Below, one piece after another: positions 35,445 to 47,938 of a stretch of 64,000 nt of DNA. Both the position numbers and the translations under genes were made by a program. Where the stretch lies: the NCBI GenBank assembly GCA_027625915.1, contig JANTQA010000042.1:1748001-1812000 (forward strand), written 5' to 3'. Below the pieces are notes generated by a model. That model ran no database searches. It saw only the letters and a program-made list of their open reading frames with translations, and was not told where the DNA came from. Source of the stretch: Anaeramoeba flamelloides (Eukaryota; Metamonada; Anaeramoebidae). How positions within the stretch are numbered: position 1 is the stretch's first letter; each line of letters starts with the position of its first letter.

Positions 35445-36180
35445 CTTTTTTGGATTTAAAAGACAAAAGATTTAAATGTGCTTTTGACAAAATGGAAAAA
35501 CAAAAGAAAATGAAATATTCTTTTACCTTTTTAATTTGAAATCTTGTACCCATCATTTTTACAAAGCTAACCGTTATTAATTTCTCGAAATAATATTTTA
35601 TTGTTTTTATTATTTAAGCAAAGGGGATTACATAACTATCTAGTAGTTTAAAAGAATTTTTGTTCAATAAAAACGGTCTTTGTTGACTTATTTTTGGTCT
35701 TTTCTAAGTTTAATGCTATATAAAAAATGTTTTCAGACTCTTCAATTTGAAAAAGTAATTTAAGGCTCGATTCACCTTCCATGGATTTGATCGATGCTCA
35801 AGGAGTAACTTGGAACACAAAAGGATATTCTGAAATTTACCTTTCTACTGATTGACAAAATTCAAATAACAAAAAAAACTATTTGAGAGGATCTCTTGTA
35901 TAAACAATTCAATTAATACTGCTAATTGTAAAATAAAAAGATCAAAATTTTCATTTAACTTTCCAAAATGCAACATCCCAAGAACAAAACAATCAACAGA
36001 GATCTATTTCTGAAAGGGAAATAAATATCCTAAGCTTACAGAATATTAAAAATTTGTATTATACTTGAATTAAAAATCTTTTTTAGAAAAGCTGAATGAA
36101 AATTTGTTTTCAATTATTTTTTAACAAATGTTATATTAAATATTAAAAGGATTCTTAATTATTTTAGCTATAAAATTGAT

Positions 36181-36385
36181 CAGCCAATGAAAATAATCAC
36201 AAAATCGGGATATTAGAATTTGAAAAAAATTTATATATCTAATTATGTTAAAAAATCATAATAATATCAATCTTATTGCAAAAAAAAGTTGGATCATGTT
36301 TATTAGAGATAGTGGGAAAAATACTTAATCTTAAGTTGTTAATGAAATTTCTAAATAAAAAGTTAATAATTTGAAAATTGCCCAA
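36181..36385. repeat. Dispersed repeat H, copy 2
   Basis: Matches 3310-3500 in the order CAGCCAATGAAAATAATC, ATATATCTAAT, AATAATATCAA, TTTCTAAATAAAAAG. Moderately diverged. Confidence 0.5.
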
Positions 36386-36399
36386 GAGTGTAGTTAAAA

Positions 36400-36790
36400 G
36401 CTATTTGGTGTCTAGCTTTTCAATAGATCAAAAGTAGTAAGTAAATGCAAAGATTTTACTCTCTTCTTTTAAATACCATAAAAGCTAACTACTGTTTCCT
36501 TGAGTTTAATCTGTTTTATTTTTAAAATCTATTTTTTTCACAAATACACATAAAAAGCCATAAACCTTTAGGAACCTTTTTTCAATTTAAGAAATAAAAA
36601 GAAAAAATAACCAAATTTTCATACAATTTCGAAAAATTATAAACAAATTTTAGAGACTTTTCCAGGATTTTAAAAAATTGAGTAAAATCTCCACTTTTTA
36701 TCTATTCTTTTGAATTCTGGAAATTTAACTTCAAACAAGATGGGTTAATATCTTCTTCCTAAAATAATTAAAAAAAAGTTAAAAAGTATT
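36400..36790. repeat. Diverged repeat B copy
   Basis: Contains AAAAGCTAACTACTGTTTCC, TCTGTTTTATTTTTAAAATC and TTTTGAATTCTGGAAA blocks that match the flanks of the better repeat B copies. The central palindrome is largely lost. Confidence 0.35.
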
Positions 36791-37498
36791 CCCAAATTTT
36801 AAAAATGAAATTTTAAAAAACAATTCAATTATTTTTTATTTTATCTTTCAAAAAGTTAAAATTTCTTCAATTTGTATCAAATTGTTTTATTTAAGTACAA
36901 AATAATTATAATTTGATTTGATTTGATTTAATTTTTATGTTTTTAGTTAAACATAGCCATTATTACATAATTATTTTTTTCTATTTGAAATTATTATTTT
37001 GGTTATGAAAAGACTTTTCCCCAGAAATTTGAATATCAGAATGAATTTACATAAAATGAAAATATCTTGCTGTTCTATCAAAATTATTGAGTTACTTATT
37101 ATTAATTCACTGGAATAAAATACTAGTTTTTGGCAAATAAAATATATATAACAAATCCCTTAATTTTTTTTCTTTTTTTAACCCAATTTAACCTCTAATT
37201 CATTTCTAAATAATTACCTAAGGTAAAATCTATTTTAAAAGGATAATTTATTAAATAATATATATATTAGGAATTGAATTTATTTAATTTTTTTCAAAAA
37301 ATATTGGATTATTAAGATGCTTTTTTATGTATTATTGAAGTTAAAATAATTATTGAAAATTAACTCTATTTTTTGAGAGAATTTTAGAATTGTACCCTTC
37401 ATTATTTCGAAATTTATTTATAAAAAGTCAAACTGTAAGAAATCAGTTTCATATTTTCTACTTGTTAAGGTTGGGTTTTTGTAGTCTATTAATGTCTA

Positions 37499-37501
<3 letters not shown>

Positions 37502-37532
<31 letters not shown>
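37502..37532. repeat. TA microsatellite
   Basis: A pure run of about fifteen AT units just outside the left arm of the foldback element. Confidence 0.95.
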
Positions 37533-37537
<5 letters not shown>

Positions 37538-37560
37538 CGTTTTTTATTTTTAAACACAGA

Positions 37561-38660
37561 TTAACCAAGTATGTAGATGGAATTTTGACAACTAGGGCTA
37601 CTAAATAAATTCAAGATTTTTGTTATAAATAACTTCCTTTTAGATGTATTAAGGTGATCACCATTGTTTAACCATGTATTAAAAAAACATATTTTTTATA
37701 AATAATGGTGTTTATTGATATTTTTTTTTTGGTTTTTTATTTTTAGTTCTAAATAAAAATACCAACTTATCCTTACGAAGTAATTCCTCATATTATTTTT
37801 ACTTTTAGGTAAGTTTTTAGAAACTTGTACAACTAACAAAATAAAATTTAATAATTTTCCATTATCGAAATCTTGTTTTGACAAAAAAATACCTGATACA
37901 GAAATAAGTAAAAATATTATTATAAATTTTTAATATTAGTAAAATTGATTTAACTCGCCATTGATTAATAATTTCTATTATTTAAGAATAAAACTTTGAA
38001 AATTATAACTATAAACTTATCAGAAAGATAATTAATTAAATTACACTCGGTTAAATGAATACCCACTCAACCCAAAAAACAAGAATAAAAAAATATGATT
38101 TTCAAATTCATGCAAAACATCTATATTAATCTATTGTTTTCAAAATAAATTATTCTACTTCAGTTTATCAAAAAATAAAATAAATATTCTATATATACCC
38201 CACTTTACTGTACTTTAGGTATTTTATTACTGATTTCCATAAAAAAATTTGTTTAATTATAAAAAGGATTTAATTTTAAATTTTTGTATTACATAACTCA
38301 TTTTGATATTTTTAACATTTTATAATTATGATCGGACTTATTTCCAAGTCCAGGTATTTTTTTTCAAAACTCAATTTAATTCATTGGAAATAATTAAATT
38401 TTATTGAGTTAGTAGTGCCAAGTTTCTAACAGCTTACCTAAATGAAAAAATAATATGAGGAATTATTTCATAATGTCAAGTTGCTATTTTTATGTTGAAC
38501 CAAAAATAAAAATCCAAAGATATATCAATAAACACCATTATTTATACAAATAATAAGTTTTTTTAATACATGTATAAACGATGGTGAACACATTAATACA
38601 ATAAAAAGGAAGGTATTTCTAATTTATATCTTGAATTTATTTGGAACCTACATACTAAAC
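37561..38660. mobile_element. Foldback element with arms of about 230-250 bp
   Basis: The left arm (37561-37815) and right arm (38434-38660) are inverted repeats. Paired blocks include AATAATGGTGTTTATTGATA, GTAATTCCTCATATTATTTT and AAATAAATTCAAGATTTTTG. Identity is moderate, roughly 75-80% by eye. The interior from about 37930 to 38330 (ATAACTATAAACTTAT, AACAAGAATAAAAAAATATG) recurs without these arms at 60710-61150. No transposase frame is visible. Confidence 0.75.
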
Positions 38661-39339
38661 AAATAAAATAGATTTTAAAAAGATTTTTTTAAATGAAAAC
38701 AAATTTTTGATATTTAAAGTTATTTCAAATCCAAAAAAAAAAAAAATTATATATGAAAAAAACATTTTGGAACCTTTCAATAAAAAGAAAAATTCATTTT
38801 TTTGTTATAATACTTGTCCATAAAAATTATTTTCAAGTAAATTATCACACTTGAATCAAATATTATGTAATTTTAATTACTTGAAGAGATACAGAAACAA
38901 TGAAATTATGATTTTCAAACCTTTTCAAAGGAAATATCGGAATTAGTTGGTTTTAGTAAATAGACTAATCCCTTATGTAATAATTTTTGAAAAAAATACA
39001 AAACTTTTAATAAAATTGATTAACTTAATATTCTTTAAAGTGAATAAAAATATTGTAAATCTGAAAAACAATATTCATTTTCCATAAAATTTGAATTGAT
39101 ATAAACTTTATTATAAAATAAAAAATAATAATTATAAGCAACTTTTGAAAATATTCGAATTAGATGACGCTCTATGATAATCTTCAATTCAGATTACTAT
39201 ATTTTTACAAATCAACTTTTTTATTTTTTTTTTGTTTTTTATTTTCAAAGTTTTTATTTAATAAATTAATTCTTTAAAAAATTTTTTTCAGGGAAATAGT
39301 ATCATAAATAATTATTTTATTAATAAAATTATGAAATGA

Positions 39340-39905
39340 AATTGTTAGAAAATAAACTAAAATTCAAAATTTTCCACATAGCTAAAACGTTCCAAAGAAT
39401 CACAATAATACAATTTCATTGAAATTGGAAATAATTTTGATTTTTGTAAAATATGAAAATCATTTTTTTCATCTTTTTTAGTTTTTGTTTTCATTTCATT
39501 GTTCGAATTACGTAACTTGTTTCGTTGGATCAAATTTTTTTCAACCAATCGATATTTTGTTATAGTTGGGTTGTTCTGAATAGAAGAACTCAAATAAAAT
39601 TAGTTGGTAGTATCTAACCATTTGATCGATCAATAATTCCTAATAGAATTTAAACAAATTTACTAATGTATTTTTTTGTTTTGTTCTCTCCAAAATTATT
39701 AACACACCCATGATTTATTTGTATTGATAATTATTCATTTATTGTTTTGTGAGTATTGCAATTTATAAAAATGTGTTAACATTTCAATTAGTGAATGACT
39801 CTAATTTGGTAAATCTTCTTGAATTGATTAAATAAGTTATTTTTTTCACAAATCGAATTTTGGTGTGTTAAAAATTTTGAATTGGGGTTTATTTTGGAAA
39901 ACCAA
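39340..39905 (+). repeat. Dispersed repeat C, reference-like copy
   Basis: Uninterrupted copy of about 560 bp running from AAATTCAAAATTTTCCACAT to GGTGTGTTAAAAATTTTGAA. It is the best guide to repeat C borders. It ends about 135 bp from the INTS4 stop codon. Confidence 0.8.
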
Positions 39906-40041
39906 CATTTTTTTCTTTTTCGAGACTCAAAAAAAAAATAATTATTTAATTTCAATTCTATTTTTAATTTAACTTCTTTCAACAAAAAAAAAACAAAAAA
40001 TTCATTCAAAATAAGTTTATAAATAATTGTCGAGTTTATTA

Positions 40042-43000
40042 TTATTTAAATTTAAGAAAAACAAAAAGTTCTTCACTGATTAAACTTTGGCCACAAAGCA
40101 AACCAAATTTAATTGAACAAACTTCTGACCAGGGCATCTTTCTTGTTATTACAATTTTTTTTACACAATTATATGAAGATTTTTTTTTTTTATTAAGTTT
40201 TCCTAATTCATTACTCTGGATTTTAAAAATTTCAACTTTTTGGTCTGGAAATATTGCGCGAATTGAAAGATGGTTATAACTTTTTTGAAAATTAAATATT
40301 TCAATTCTCAATTCAAGATTGATTGGGAACCCCTTCATTAAACGATAAGGTTTTTCTTCTGTTGTGATTAATTTATCATCTGACAATAGTCCGAATATTC
40401 TAGAAATAATTGAAGTGGGGGAAAGTGGAATGACTTGAATCCATTCTTTCATTTGGATGATTTCTAATAAATTGGGAATATTATTTTCTTTTGAAGCTTT
40501 TAGAGATAAATTTAGCAATTTTTTTAATTTTAACAGAAAGTTAAAATTTTTGTCATCATTTTTTGTTTGATCATCATCATTATCATCATCGTCATCATCT
40601 CCACTATTACTGACACCACGATAATCATTCAAATTGTTGTTATTGTAATTACTGTTATTAATAGAAATATCATTTCTTAATTGTTTAAGAGTTATTTCAA
40701 TAACCTCAATAATTGTTTCCAAGTGTGCCCCACAATATATATATTTACAAATGCTACAATAAACTATTAAGCAATTTATCCAATTAAAAAGATATTGATC
40801 ATAACCAATAAATGTTTCTTTCATTTCAAAGGTAATTTTATGAAGCTCATTAATATATATTGAAGTTCCTTTGCTTGAAATTAGCATATCATCTTCTCTT
40901 AGCTGATGGAAAATTTGAATTGTTTTTAATTCAAGTATTAAAAATTTGGTTATTGCCAAATTATTTTTGTTATCCACTTGAATTTTGATCAAATTATTTA
41001 ATTTATTAATCGTGTTTTCAATTATTTCGTTATTGAATTCGGTTGTACTTGTACCAAAATCCTTAATTAATTCAATAAATGATCCAAAAATTTTATTTTG
41101 ATCTAATGTAATACTATTTTGATAATTTTGAGCAATTGTATTATTAATTAAATCACTATCCTTTTCAATATTCATTTTTTCATCTTCCTCTTGGCTATCC
41201 TTATTCTTCTCAATTTTATCGATTTTATAATTTTTTGAAGATTGACTTTTTTCTAAATCACTTTTCTTTCTTTTTCTTTCTCTTCCGTTTGGTTCTAAAT
41301 TATTTGGAAAGCAATCTTTATATTTATCTTTCAAAAATTGATAATGCCTAAAAATGTAATCTGGTAATAGTTGTAAAATTTTTTTATTATAAACCGCAGA
41401 GTTTAACACTAAAATTAACCGGGCTAAATAATTCCCATTATCAGGATTAGGTTCATGGGTCATAAAAGAAGTATTTAACATTAATAAATTCAAAACCAGA
41501 ATTTCAACAACGTCGGGATTTCTGCTGCCAACGACCGCAAGGGCTTGGTAAACTTCAAGTTCGTCCATTGGATATAATTTTAAATTTAATAGTAGGGAAT
41601 CAATCAAAAAATTTAAACTTTTAATGTCCAATTGGCTAAAGGTTTTGATCAAATTTCTAATGGATCTTCGTATTTGTGGAGACGTATCTCCTAACCCTGT
41701 TAAAACTAAAACAAGACGATCGTAGGTGAGAGAAGTAGCACTAGTGATTTTGTATAAACAATTTATTGCCTGAACACGCACTTGATCAATCTCATCGCCG
41801 ATCATGTAAACAACGTAATTTATTGATCTTTTCCCAAATTCAATGCTCCTCTCTGAAATGGTTTCAATGGCATCTAGCGCAGCGAGACGCACTTCCTTTT
41901 TTTCGTCTTCAAGCCCTTGAACAAAGATCCCAAATTGCTTGTCGCTCACTTCTTTGACTTGCTCTTCTTTCTCTTGCTTTTCAATTTGCTTCCCCCTTTC
42001 CAGATCAATTCCTTTGCCTTGATCTTCTCGATGATGTGTTTGGCCTTGGCGATGTGGGTAATTACCCTGGCGATGGTGGCGGTGGCTGTGATGGTGGCTG
42101 TGATGGTTGTACTGTTTCTGGTGATGGTAGTGATTGCCTTGCTGATAGGGTTGCTTTTGGTTAAAGTTTTTGGGTTGATAATAATTCTTGTTTTGATTTC
42201 CATAAAAGGAATTATTTGGCACACTATTCGTTCTGCTTAGGCCATAGGAATTTTTCTTATTTGGTAAATGCTTGCTATTAGAGTTTCTCTGTTGATAGCT
42301 TTGGTTGTGGAAAGTAAAGTTTCTTTTCAGCCTTTGCTGGTTGCGGGAAAAAAAATTCTTTTTGTTTTTGCTTCCAACCATAATCTCGTCATACAGCATT
42401 TGGATTGGGATTTCTTCCATCTCAGATAAGGAAATTAAGACTTGTGTTCTCACAAAAGGCTGTGGATCAATGATCAGTTTTGAAATCTGTTTAAAAAGAT
42501 CTTGTTGCACCTTTGTGGACCCTTGCTTTGCGAGGGAACCGAGTAAAGTGACAGCAAGCAGCCTTGTGTGTGAAGACATGGAGCCGATCCCCCTGAGCGC
42601 AATCTCTTGCGTTAGCTTTTTATCGATGTCAACTCTTGAGTTGACCAAGGATAATAGCGCCTGCAAGACTTCTTTGTTTAACCGCGGATCGCTTTCTTTT
42701 GAAAAGGAACAGATCAGCCCATGGATTTCCTTTGAATACTCCTCGGATCGCATTTCAGATAACAATTGTAAAACAGCACGACGGATCCGAAACTTCCTTT
42801 GATCAAAAAATTCTCGGCAAACGGTTAATAATTCCTCACAAACAGAAGACTTTATCCTGGGTGTCCTTTCTAAGATTGTAGAAATGGTAACCAGCGCTCG
42901 AACTAAAATGTTTGTGCTAAAATATATTCTTCTCCTTAAAAATTTTTGCAAGTATGTCAACAATAACGGTGAATCACAATGCTTTTTTCGGCAAAGTGTG

Positions 43001-43281
43001 ACGATCACTCTTAAGAGCGCTTCTTGTAAGAGTTGCTCCTGTTTTTTAGATGAAAGCGCTTTAAAGATTGATTGGAAAATCTCATTTTGGTTGCTTTTTG
43101 TTATTTTTATTTTGGATAGTTCCAAATATGAGCGATAATCCTTTTTTTTTTTTAAGATTATCTTGACTCTTTTGATTGTTAAATCTTTTTGTTTGACTTG
43201 ATCTTTGTTTTTTGGTTTGTGGTTTTGTTTTGTTATTTCTTTTTTTGTGTTCTTTAAATTGGAATTAGGATTTAAAAACAT
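40042..43281 (-). CDS. INTS4: Integrator complex subunit 4
   Basis: One intronless 1079-residue frame starts with ATG (MFLNPNSN). INTS4 is the HEAT-repeat scaffold that, with INTS9 and INTS11, forms the Integrator cleavage module acting on snRNA and other nascent RNA Pol II transcripts in the nucleus. HEAT repeats cover about residues 60-330 and 445-640. The family block FGIFVQGLEDEKKEVRLAAL, followed by MIGDEIDQVRVQAINCL, aligns directly with human INTS4 (FVHGLEDEMYEVRIAAVEAL). VVGSRNPDVVEI and PDYIFRHYQFLKDKY also match. The C-terminal 110 residues fit the INTS4 beta-sandwich domain. A His/Asn/Gln-rich insert (about 330-440; His cluster 384-412) replaces the charged loop of the human protein, and an Asp run lies near residue 900. 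The 5' half is less AT-rich than its surroundings. Confidence 0.95.
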   Translation of the reverse strand: MFLNPNSNLKNTKKEITKQNHKPKNKDQVKQKDLTIKRVKIILKKKKDYRSYLELSKIKITKSNQNEIFQSIFKALSSKKQEQLLQEALLRVIVTLCRKKHCDSPLLLTYLQKFLRRRIYFSTNILVRALVTISTILERTPRIKSSVCEELLTVCREFFDQRKFRIRRAVLQLLSEMRSEEYSKEIHGLICSFSKESDPRLNKEVLQALLSLVNSRVDIDKKLTQEIALRGIGSMSSHTRLLAVTLLGSLAKQGSTKVQQDLFKQISKLIIDPQPFVRTQVLISLSEMEEIPIQMLYDEIMVGSKNKKNFFSRNQQRLKRNFTFHNQSYQQRNSNSKHLPNKKNSYGLSRTNSVPNNSFYGNQNKNYYQPKNFNQKQPYQQGNHYHHQKQYNHHSHHHSHRHHRQGNYPHRQGQTHHREDQGKGIDLERGKQIEKQEKEEQVKEVSDKQFGIFVQGLEDEKKEVRLAALDAIETISERSIEFGKRSINYVVYMIGDEIDQVRVQAINCLYKITSATSLTYDRLVLVLTGLGDTSPQIRRSIRNLIKTFSQLDIKSLNFLIDSLLLNLKLYPMDELEVYQALAVVGSRNPDVVEILVLNLLMLNTSFMTHEPNPDNGNYLARLILVLNSAVYNKKILQLLPDYIFRHYQFLKDKYKDCFPNNLEPNGRERKRKKSDLEKSQSSKNYKIDKIEKNKDSQEEDEKMNIEKDSDLINNTIAQNYQNSITLDQNKIFGSFIELIKDFGTSTTEFNNEIIENTINKLNNLIKIQVDNKNNLAITKFLILELKTIQIFHQLREDDMLISSKGTSIYINELHKITFEMKETFIGYDQYLFNWINCLIVYCSICKYIYCGAHLETIIEVIEITLKQLRNDISINNSNYNNNNLNDYRGVSNSGDDDDDDNDDDQTKNDDKNFNFLLKLKKLLNLSLKASKENNIPNLLEIIQMKEWIQVIPLSPTSIISRIFGLLSDDKLITTEEKPYRLMKGFPINLELRIEIFNFQKSYNHLSIRAIFPDQKVEIFKIQSNELGKLNKKKKSSYNCVKKIVITRKMPWSEVCSIKFGLLCGQSLISEELFVFLKFK

Positions 43282-44564
43282 TTTACAAAAAAATGATCTT
43301 CTGTTTTGTTTTAAACACCAAAAAAATGTCCTGAATTTTACGAAAGTTTACACTTTTAACAACGTATTTTGCCTTTAAAAGTATTGAAAAGTATATACCG
43401 ATTGATTTGTTAATTATCTGCAAGTGTTTGAAAGTTTGAAAAGGCCAAAATCTTAATTTATGTTACAAGATTTTTTGTAGTGAAAATGTGTTGATTTTTA
43501 AGGGAGTAGCCATCATTATATCAAAATTTTCACTTTTTATAACATTTTCCAAGAAGATTAGATAACACCATTTTTTACTTTGGTTGTGTATAGTTGCTTT
43601 TTCGTATTCAAAGAGAACTTGTTGAAAAACAATTTATTAATTTTAATTTCAAAGGCAAAATAAAATACCATAATAGAATGTTAGGTTGATTTGTTTAATC
43701 TACTTTGGGGTATGTTAAATGGTTTAACTTTTATACTTATCTCAACATTTTATTGTGTCATTTTTTTTTAGATTGGAAAATAATCTAAAAATTGTTGTAA
43801 AACATGAAACTTTCAATACACCAAATCATTCCACAACTAAATAAACAAGACAGTTTTCAGATCCAATTGTAAATGTAAAAAAAAAGTTAAAAATGTTGAC
43901 TTCCGTTATAAGTCTCTCATTTTTATTATACTTACTCTAAATATTAACAGGAGAAATATGTTCTTGGATCAATAAAAAAAAAAGAAATGGTTCAAAAACA
44001 ATCTTTGGATTGACCTTTTTAAATTAAACCTTTTTGCGAAATATTTGGAAATTAAACTGCTATTTTTAAAAAATTGATTGAATCAACAATTTTTTTAACT
44101 AAAGAGAATTAAAAATATAGAATACACTTATAGATTTTTATTATCATAAGTATTTTTATTGTTATTAAATGTAATATAATAATAAGTTGGGATTCAATGA
44201 TTTATTCTCAAGTAAAAGTCTTTTCAATGTAAATGCTCAATCAACCAGCCAACCAGTCTAAGACTACAAAAAAAAATATCTTTTTATCTAATCACTGGTT
44301 TAATTTATTTCTTTTGATTTATTTTTCAAAATTTTTTTTTTATGAAGGATCTTTGTATGATCAAAGAATTATTTTCTTAAATCTAAATATGTAAAAATTA
44401 CTTGTTAAGACATTAAGTACAAAATTCGAATTAATTATTAAACACTTATATTAAGACCAATATCATGAATTCTAATTTAATCTTATCAAATAGAATTTCA
44501 CAATTCCAAATAATTACACATATTACTGAAATTAATTAGGTATTTAAAAAAAAAAATAAACTAG

Positions 44565-45090
44565 ATTCCAAAAATTTGGACACAGTTTAAACAATGGAAA
44601 GAACATCATTACTGCACTTTAAATTCAAATTGGAAAGAATTTTGATTTTACAAACAATTTCATTTTTTTTCTTTTTTGTTTTGTTTTCATTTCCTTTTTT
44701 GCAGTTACGGAATCTGTTTCGGTTAGATCTCGAAATTTTTTTTCAATATTGATAGGAAGTTAGTGTTGAGTTTGTTAAATTGGAAAATCACATACAATTG
44801 GTAGATGGTATCTTAACATTTGATTGATCAAAAATTGATTGTGAAATTTCAACTAATTTATCAATACATTTTTTGTTCCCCTCATTTCATTATTTTGGAC
44901 ACATCTAGATTTTTATTTTTGAGTTTTATATTTTTTTGTTTTATTTGGGTTAAAATGTTTACTTATTAAAACATTAATACTGGGTAACTTAAATATGGTT
45001 TTATATTATATTTGGAAAAATACAATAGATTGGGTTTTTTTTGCCTTTTTTTGATTTTGGGTGTGTCCAAATTTTTGGAACGGGGTTTAC
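44565..45090 (+). repeat. Repeat C variant
   Basis: Shares with repeat C the order TTGGAAAGAATTTTGATTTT, GTTACGGAATCTGTTTCGGT and ATTTGATTGATCAAAAATTG. Its ends read TTTGGACACAG and GTGTGTCCAAATTTTTGG instead of the AACACAC type, so it looks like a subfamily with short inverted termini. Confidence 0.6.
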
Positions 45091-45618
45091 TAAATTAATC
45101 GTTTAGATGTCAAATAGAATAATTTTTATGAATTGAAGGATTTTTTTTTATTAGGACGAGATAATGAATTTTTACGATTGGAGGGGTAATAGGATAAATT
45201 AATTTTTAATTTTGTTATTCTGATCTATTTTGTTAAATTATTTAAGAAAAAAGTGTTTTGTGGAATTCAAAAAGTTCATTTTTACATCAAAAATGTTTAA
45301 ATCTTTTTTTTTTTTTTGAATAATTTATCTCTTTAATTACCCTCATTTTCTATTCAATAAGATGAAACAGAAAAAAAAACAATTTCAATTATATACAAAT
45401 ATGATAAATTATAGTTATAAACACTCAAAAATGGGGAATTAATTTTGAATCAGAATCTTATCTCAATAATGTTGATATATTGAATCCAAATATCCGAGAA
45501 AAAATTCGTCAAATAAATTTGAAAAAAATTTTTTGGTTAAATTATTCCAATTAATAGTAGACTTTTATTAGAAACATCCAAGATTATTCTTTTATTTGAA
45601 AAAATCCTTTTTTGTGAG

Positions 45619-45623
<5 letters not shown>

Positions 45624-45655
<32 letters not shown>
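45624..45655. repeat. TA microsatellite
   Basis: About sixteen AT units embedded in a short perfect palindrome with TTAATTA-type flanks. Confidence 0.95.
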
Positions 45656-45660
<5 letters not shown>

Positions 45661-46029
45661 TTTATTTTGTAATGAGTGAACATATACTTTGTTTTACTTA
45701 TTTTAATGAAACATTATTTCAAGAAGTATATTGTTACAAAGCACCAAATGAGAAATAAGAACAATCCCATTTAGATTAAAAAAAAAAAAAGTAAGAATTA
45801 TAAACCAATATCTCTACAATTACATTTTTGATCAACTATTTTAAATTCATTTATAAAATTATTTCTTATTCTTTTAATTTTTTTTCTCATTTGAGATTAA
45901 ATATACTTATAAATATTTTATATTTTTGAAAGATTATCTAAATAATTGATTTTATAAAGAGGAGTTTTTTAAAAAATTTTAAATTATAATGATTTCAAAT
46001 AAATTTTTATTTTTTTATTGGTTTTTATT

Positions 46030-47520
46030 ATTGAAGAGAGGCGATTCAACAAAATATCTTCCTTTTTACAGTTATTTTTTTTTTCATTTAAGAAATAAAC
46101 GTAAATTTTTGTAGATTTTTGTTTTATTTCTCAGATGAAAAATAAAAAGAGGTACTTTTCGTTATTTTTTTATTAATTTTTAAAATAAATTGAAAATTGA
46201 ATAAATTTTGATTTATTTCTCAAATTAAAAAAATGACTATGTTTTCTTTTCCAGAATTCATAAGAATTCAGCCAATTAAAAGATTTTACCAATACTTGTG
46301 AATTTTTGAAAACCACCCTTAGCTTTTCTTGAGTTTTCTAATTTATATGAAAAATCAATAAATATAACAGATAAAACAGAAAAACTCCAGAAAACTACAG
46401 TTTGATTATTTTTTTAATTTGAAAAAAAAGGAAAATTTCAAAAATTTATTTTTATTTTTAAAATAGAAAAATCGCGGTTAAAATTCCATAATTTAAAGGA
46501 ATAGAGTTAAATTTTCGATTTTATTATATTATTTTGAATTTTGGAAAACATAGGCACTTTTGGTACTTGACAATACTTGAAGGGACTTGTTGAAACTATA
46601 AATTTATTGGGATGTCTTTCTCCTAACTTTAATTTAGATAAGATTAAAGCTCAAGGTATATCTTTACTTCAAAAAAGAAAAGAAAAAAAAAAATGTTATC
46701 TAAACAAAAAAAAAAAAAAAAGAAAAGAGAAAGGTATGAAAGAGATTATCTTTATTGGTTAGGGTTAAGTTCTAAAGAGCTCGTAATATTTTAAAGAGAT
46801 AGTTTTGAAGTGAATAAATTTGTAACTCCTAATTCAAAGAGTAGATCAAAAGAACCTTTTAATTACAATCATTAGAATTATTTTAAACTTAATTTATTTT
46901 TCTGATAAATAAAAGAGATTATATAAAAAAAAAAAAATAAAATCTTCATATAATTTTTTTTATCGACCCCAAATGTTGAATGGGTTTGTATTAATTTCTT
47001 TTTATGTTGAATTTTTTTTGATCACCCTCTAACTTTATTTTCATAAAGATATCTAAATATTTGAACAACTCAAGATGAAAAGAAATATTTACTTTATTAA
47101 GTTCTTCATTACGAAATTTCGAGATAGTATATTTATGAAGTACTAATTTTTATAGAATAGAATTGGTTTTCCATATTTATTTTTGGTTGTTTTTGATTTT
47201 TTTACAAGTTTCCGAAATCTTGTTTTCGCAAAATCCCAGCACAAGATATCGATTCAACATTATTAATCCAGTTCAAGTACGTACTTGATAGATTATATGG
47301 AAAGTTTGATTCAATTCCTTCCCTAAAGATAGATTCAGTCCACTTCAATTGGTTTCAAATCACTTCAGTTACTTAAGTCCAGTTCAATTTGTTCAAGATC
47401 TGATCAGATAAAGTTAGTTTGGTTAGGTTATTCATGACCAAGTCATCCAATTCTTATAATTGTTTTTTATCCATTTAATTTACTACCAAAATCCTTTAAA
47501 CAAAAAGAGGAGGAACACTA
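46030..47520 (+). repeat. Dispersed repeat G, copy 2, with repeats B and D inside
   Basis: Starts GAAGAGAGGCGATTCAACAA and ends AAAAAGAGGAGGAACAC, in the same order as 8905-9750. It is longer because about 46080-46560 resembles repeat B and 46740-46890 resembles repeat D (AGTTTTGAAGTGAATAAATT, AATTCAAAGAGTA). These look like later insertions. Confidence 0.5.
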
Positions 47521-47938
47521 ACAATTTCAAAAAGGAATAAAGAAAAAGTAAAAAGTAAAAAGTCAAAAAAATCATAAGGTGATAATTAATTAATAAAAAC
47601 CCTCACTTTTTGAAAATAAAGAACTTGAAAAGAGTTATAAAAATCTCCTCACTTTTTTAAAATATTTATATTATTAATTAACTTATTTTTTTTGATTATT
47701 GAAAAAAAACAATAATTTTCTAAAAAATGAAAAAGACACCACAAATTCCAAAGCCTTTCTAAAGATTGGTAAACTTTAAAAAAAAAACCAAAGTGTTAAA
47801 AATGAAAAAGTTTCTTTTAAATCTATTGAAAATCCAAAATAGCGATAAAAAATCAGAATTCAAGAAAAAAAAATATCTCATAAAATATTTATATATTAAT
47901 ATATTATATAAATTGAATTAATAAACAACAATCTAACA

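Larger units (their letters stand above)
35445..40041. other. Repeat-rich intergenic region
   Basis: No gene is supported between HAT1-like and INTS4. It holds repeat H copy 2, a weak repeat B copy, a long-armed foldback element and a repeat C copy. The segment 35460-36180 shows nothing recognisable and should contain the HAT1 promoter. Confidence 0.6.
43282..47938. other. Repeat-rich region between LUC7 and INTS4 genes
   Basis: Nothing gene-like was found. 43282-44560 has no recognised structure and should hold the INTS4 promoter. Further on are a repeat C variant, a TA microsatellite and repeat G with repeat D inside it. 47520-47938 is AT-rich 3' flank of LUC7. Confidence 0.6.

Noticed and set aside
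39357-40009. Minus-strand frames of 73-78 codons
   Set aside because: They are readings through repeat C, and no equivalent frame is kept in its other copies.
41766-43138. Open frames on the plus strand and one on the minus strand
   Set aside because: Shadows of the INTS4 coding frame, whose HEAT domains are unmistakable.
46577-46762. Frame of 61 codons with a Lys run
   Set aside because: It lies within repeats B, D and G and reads an A homopolymer; no protein family match.
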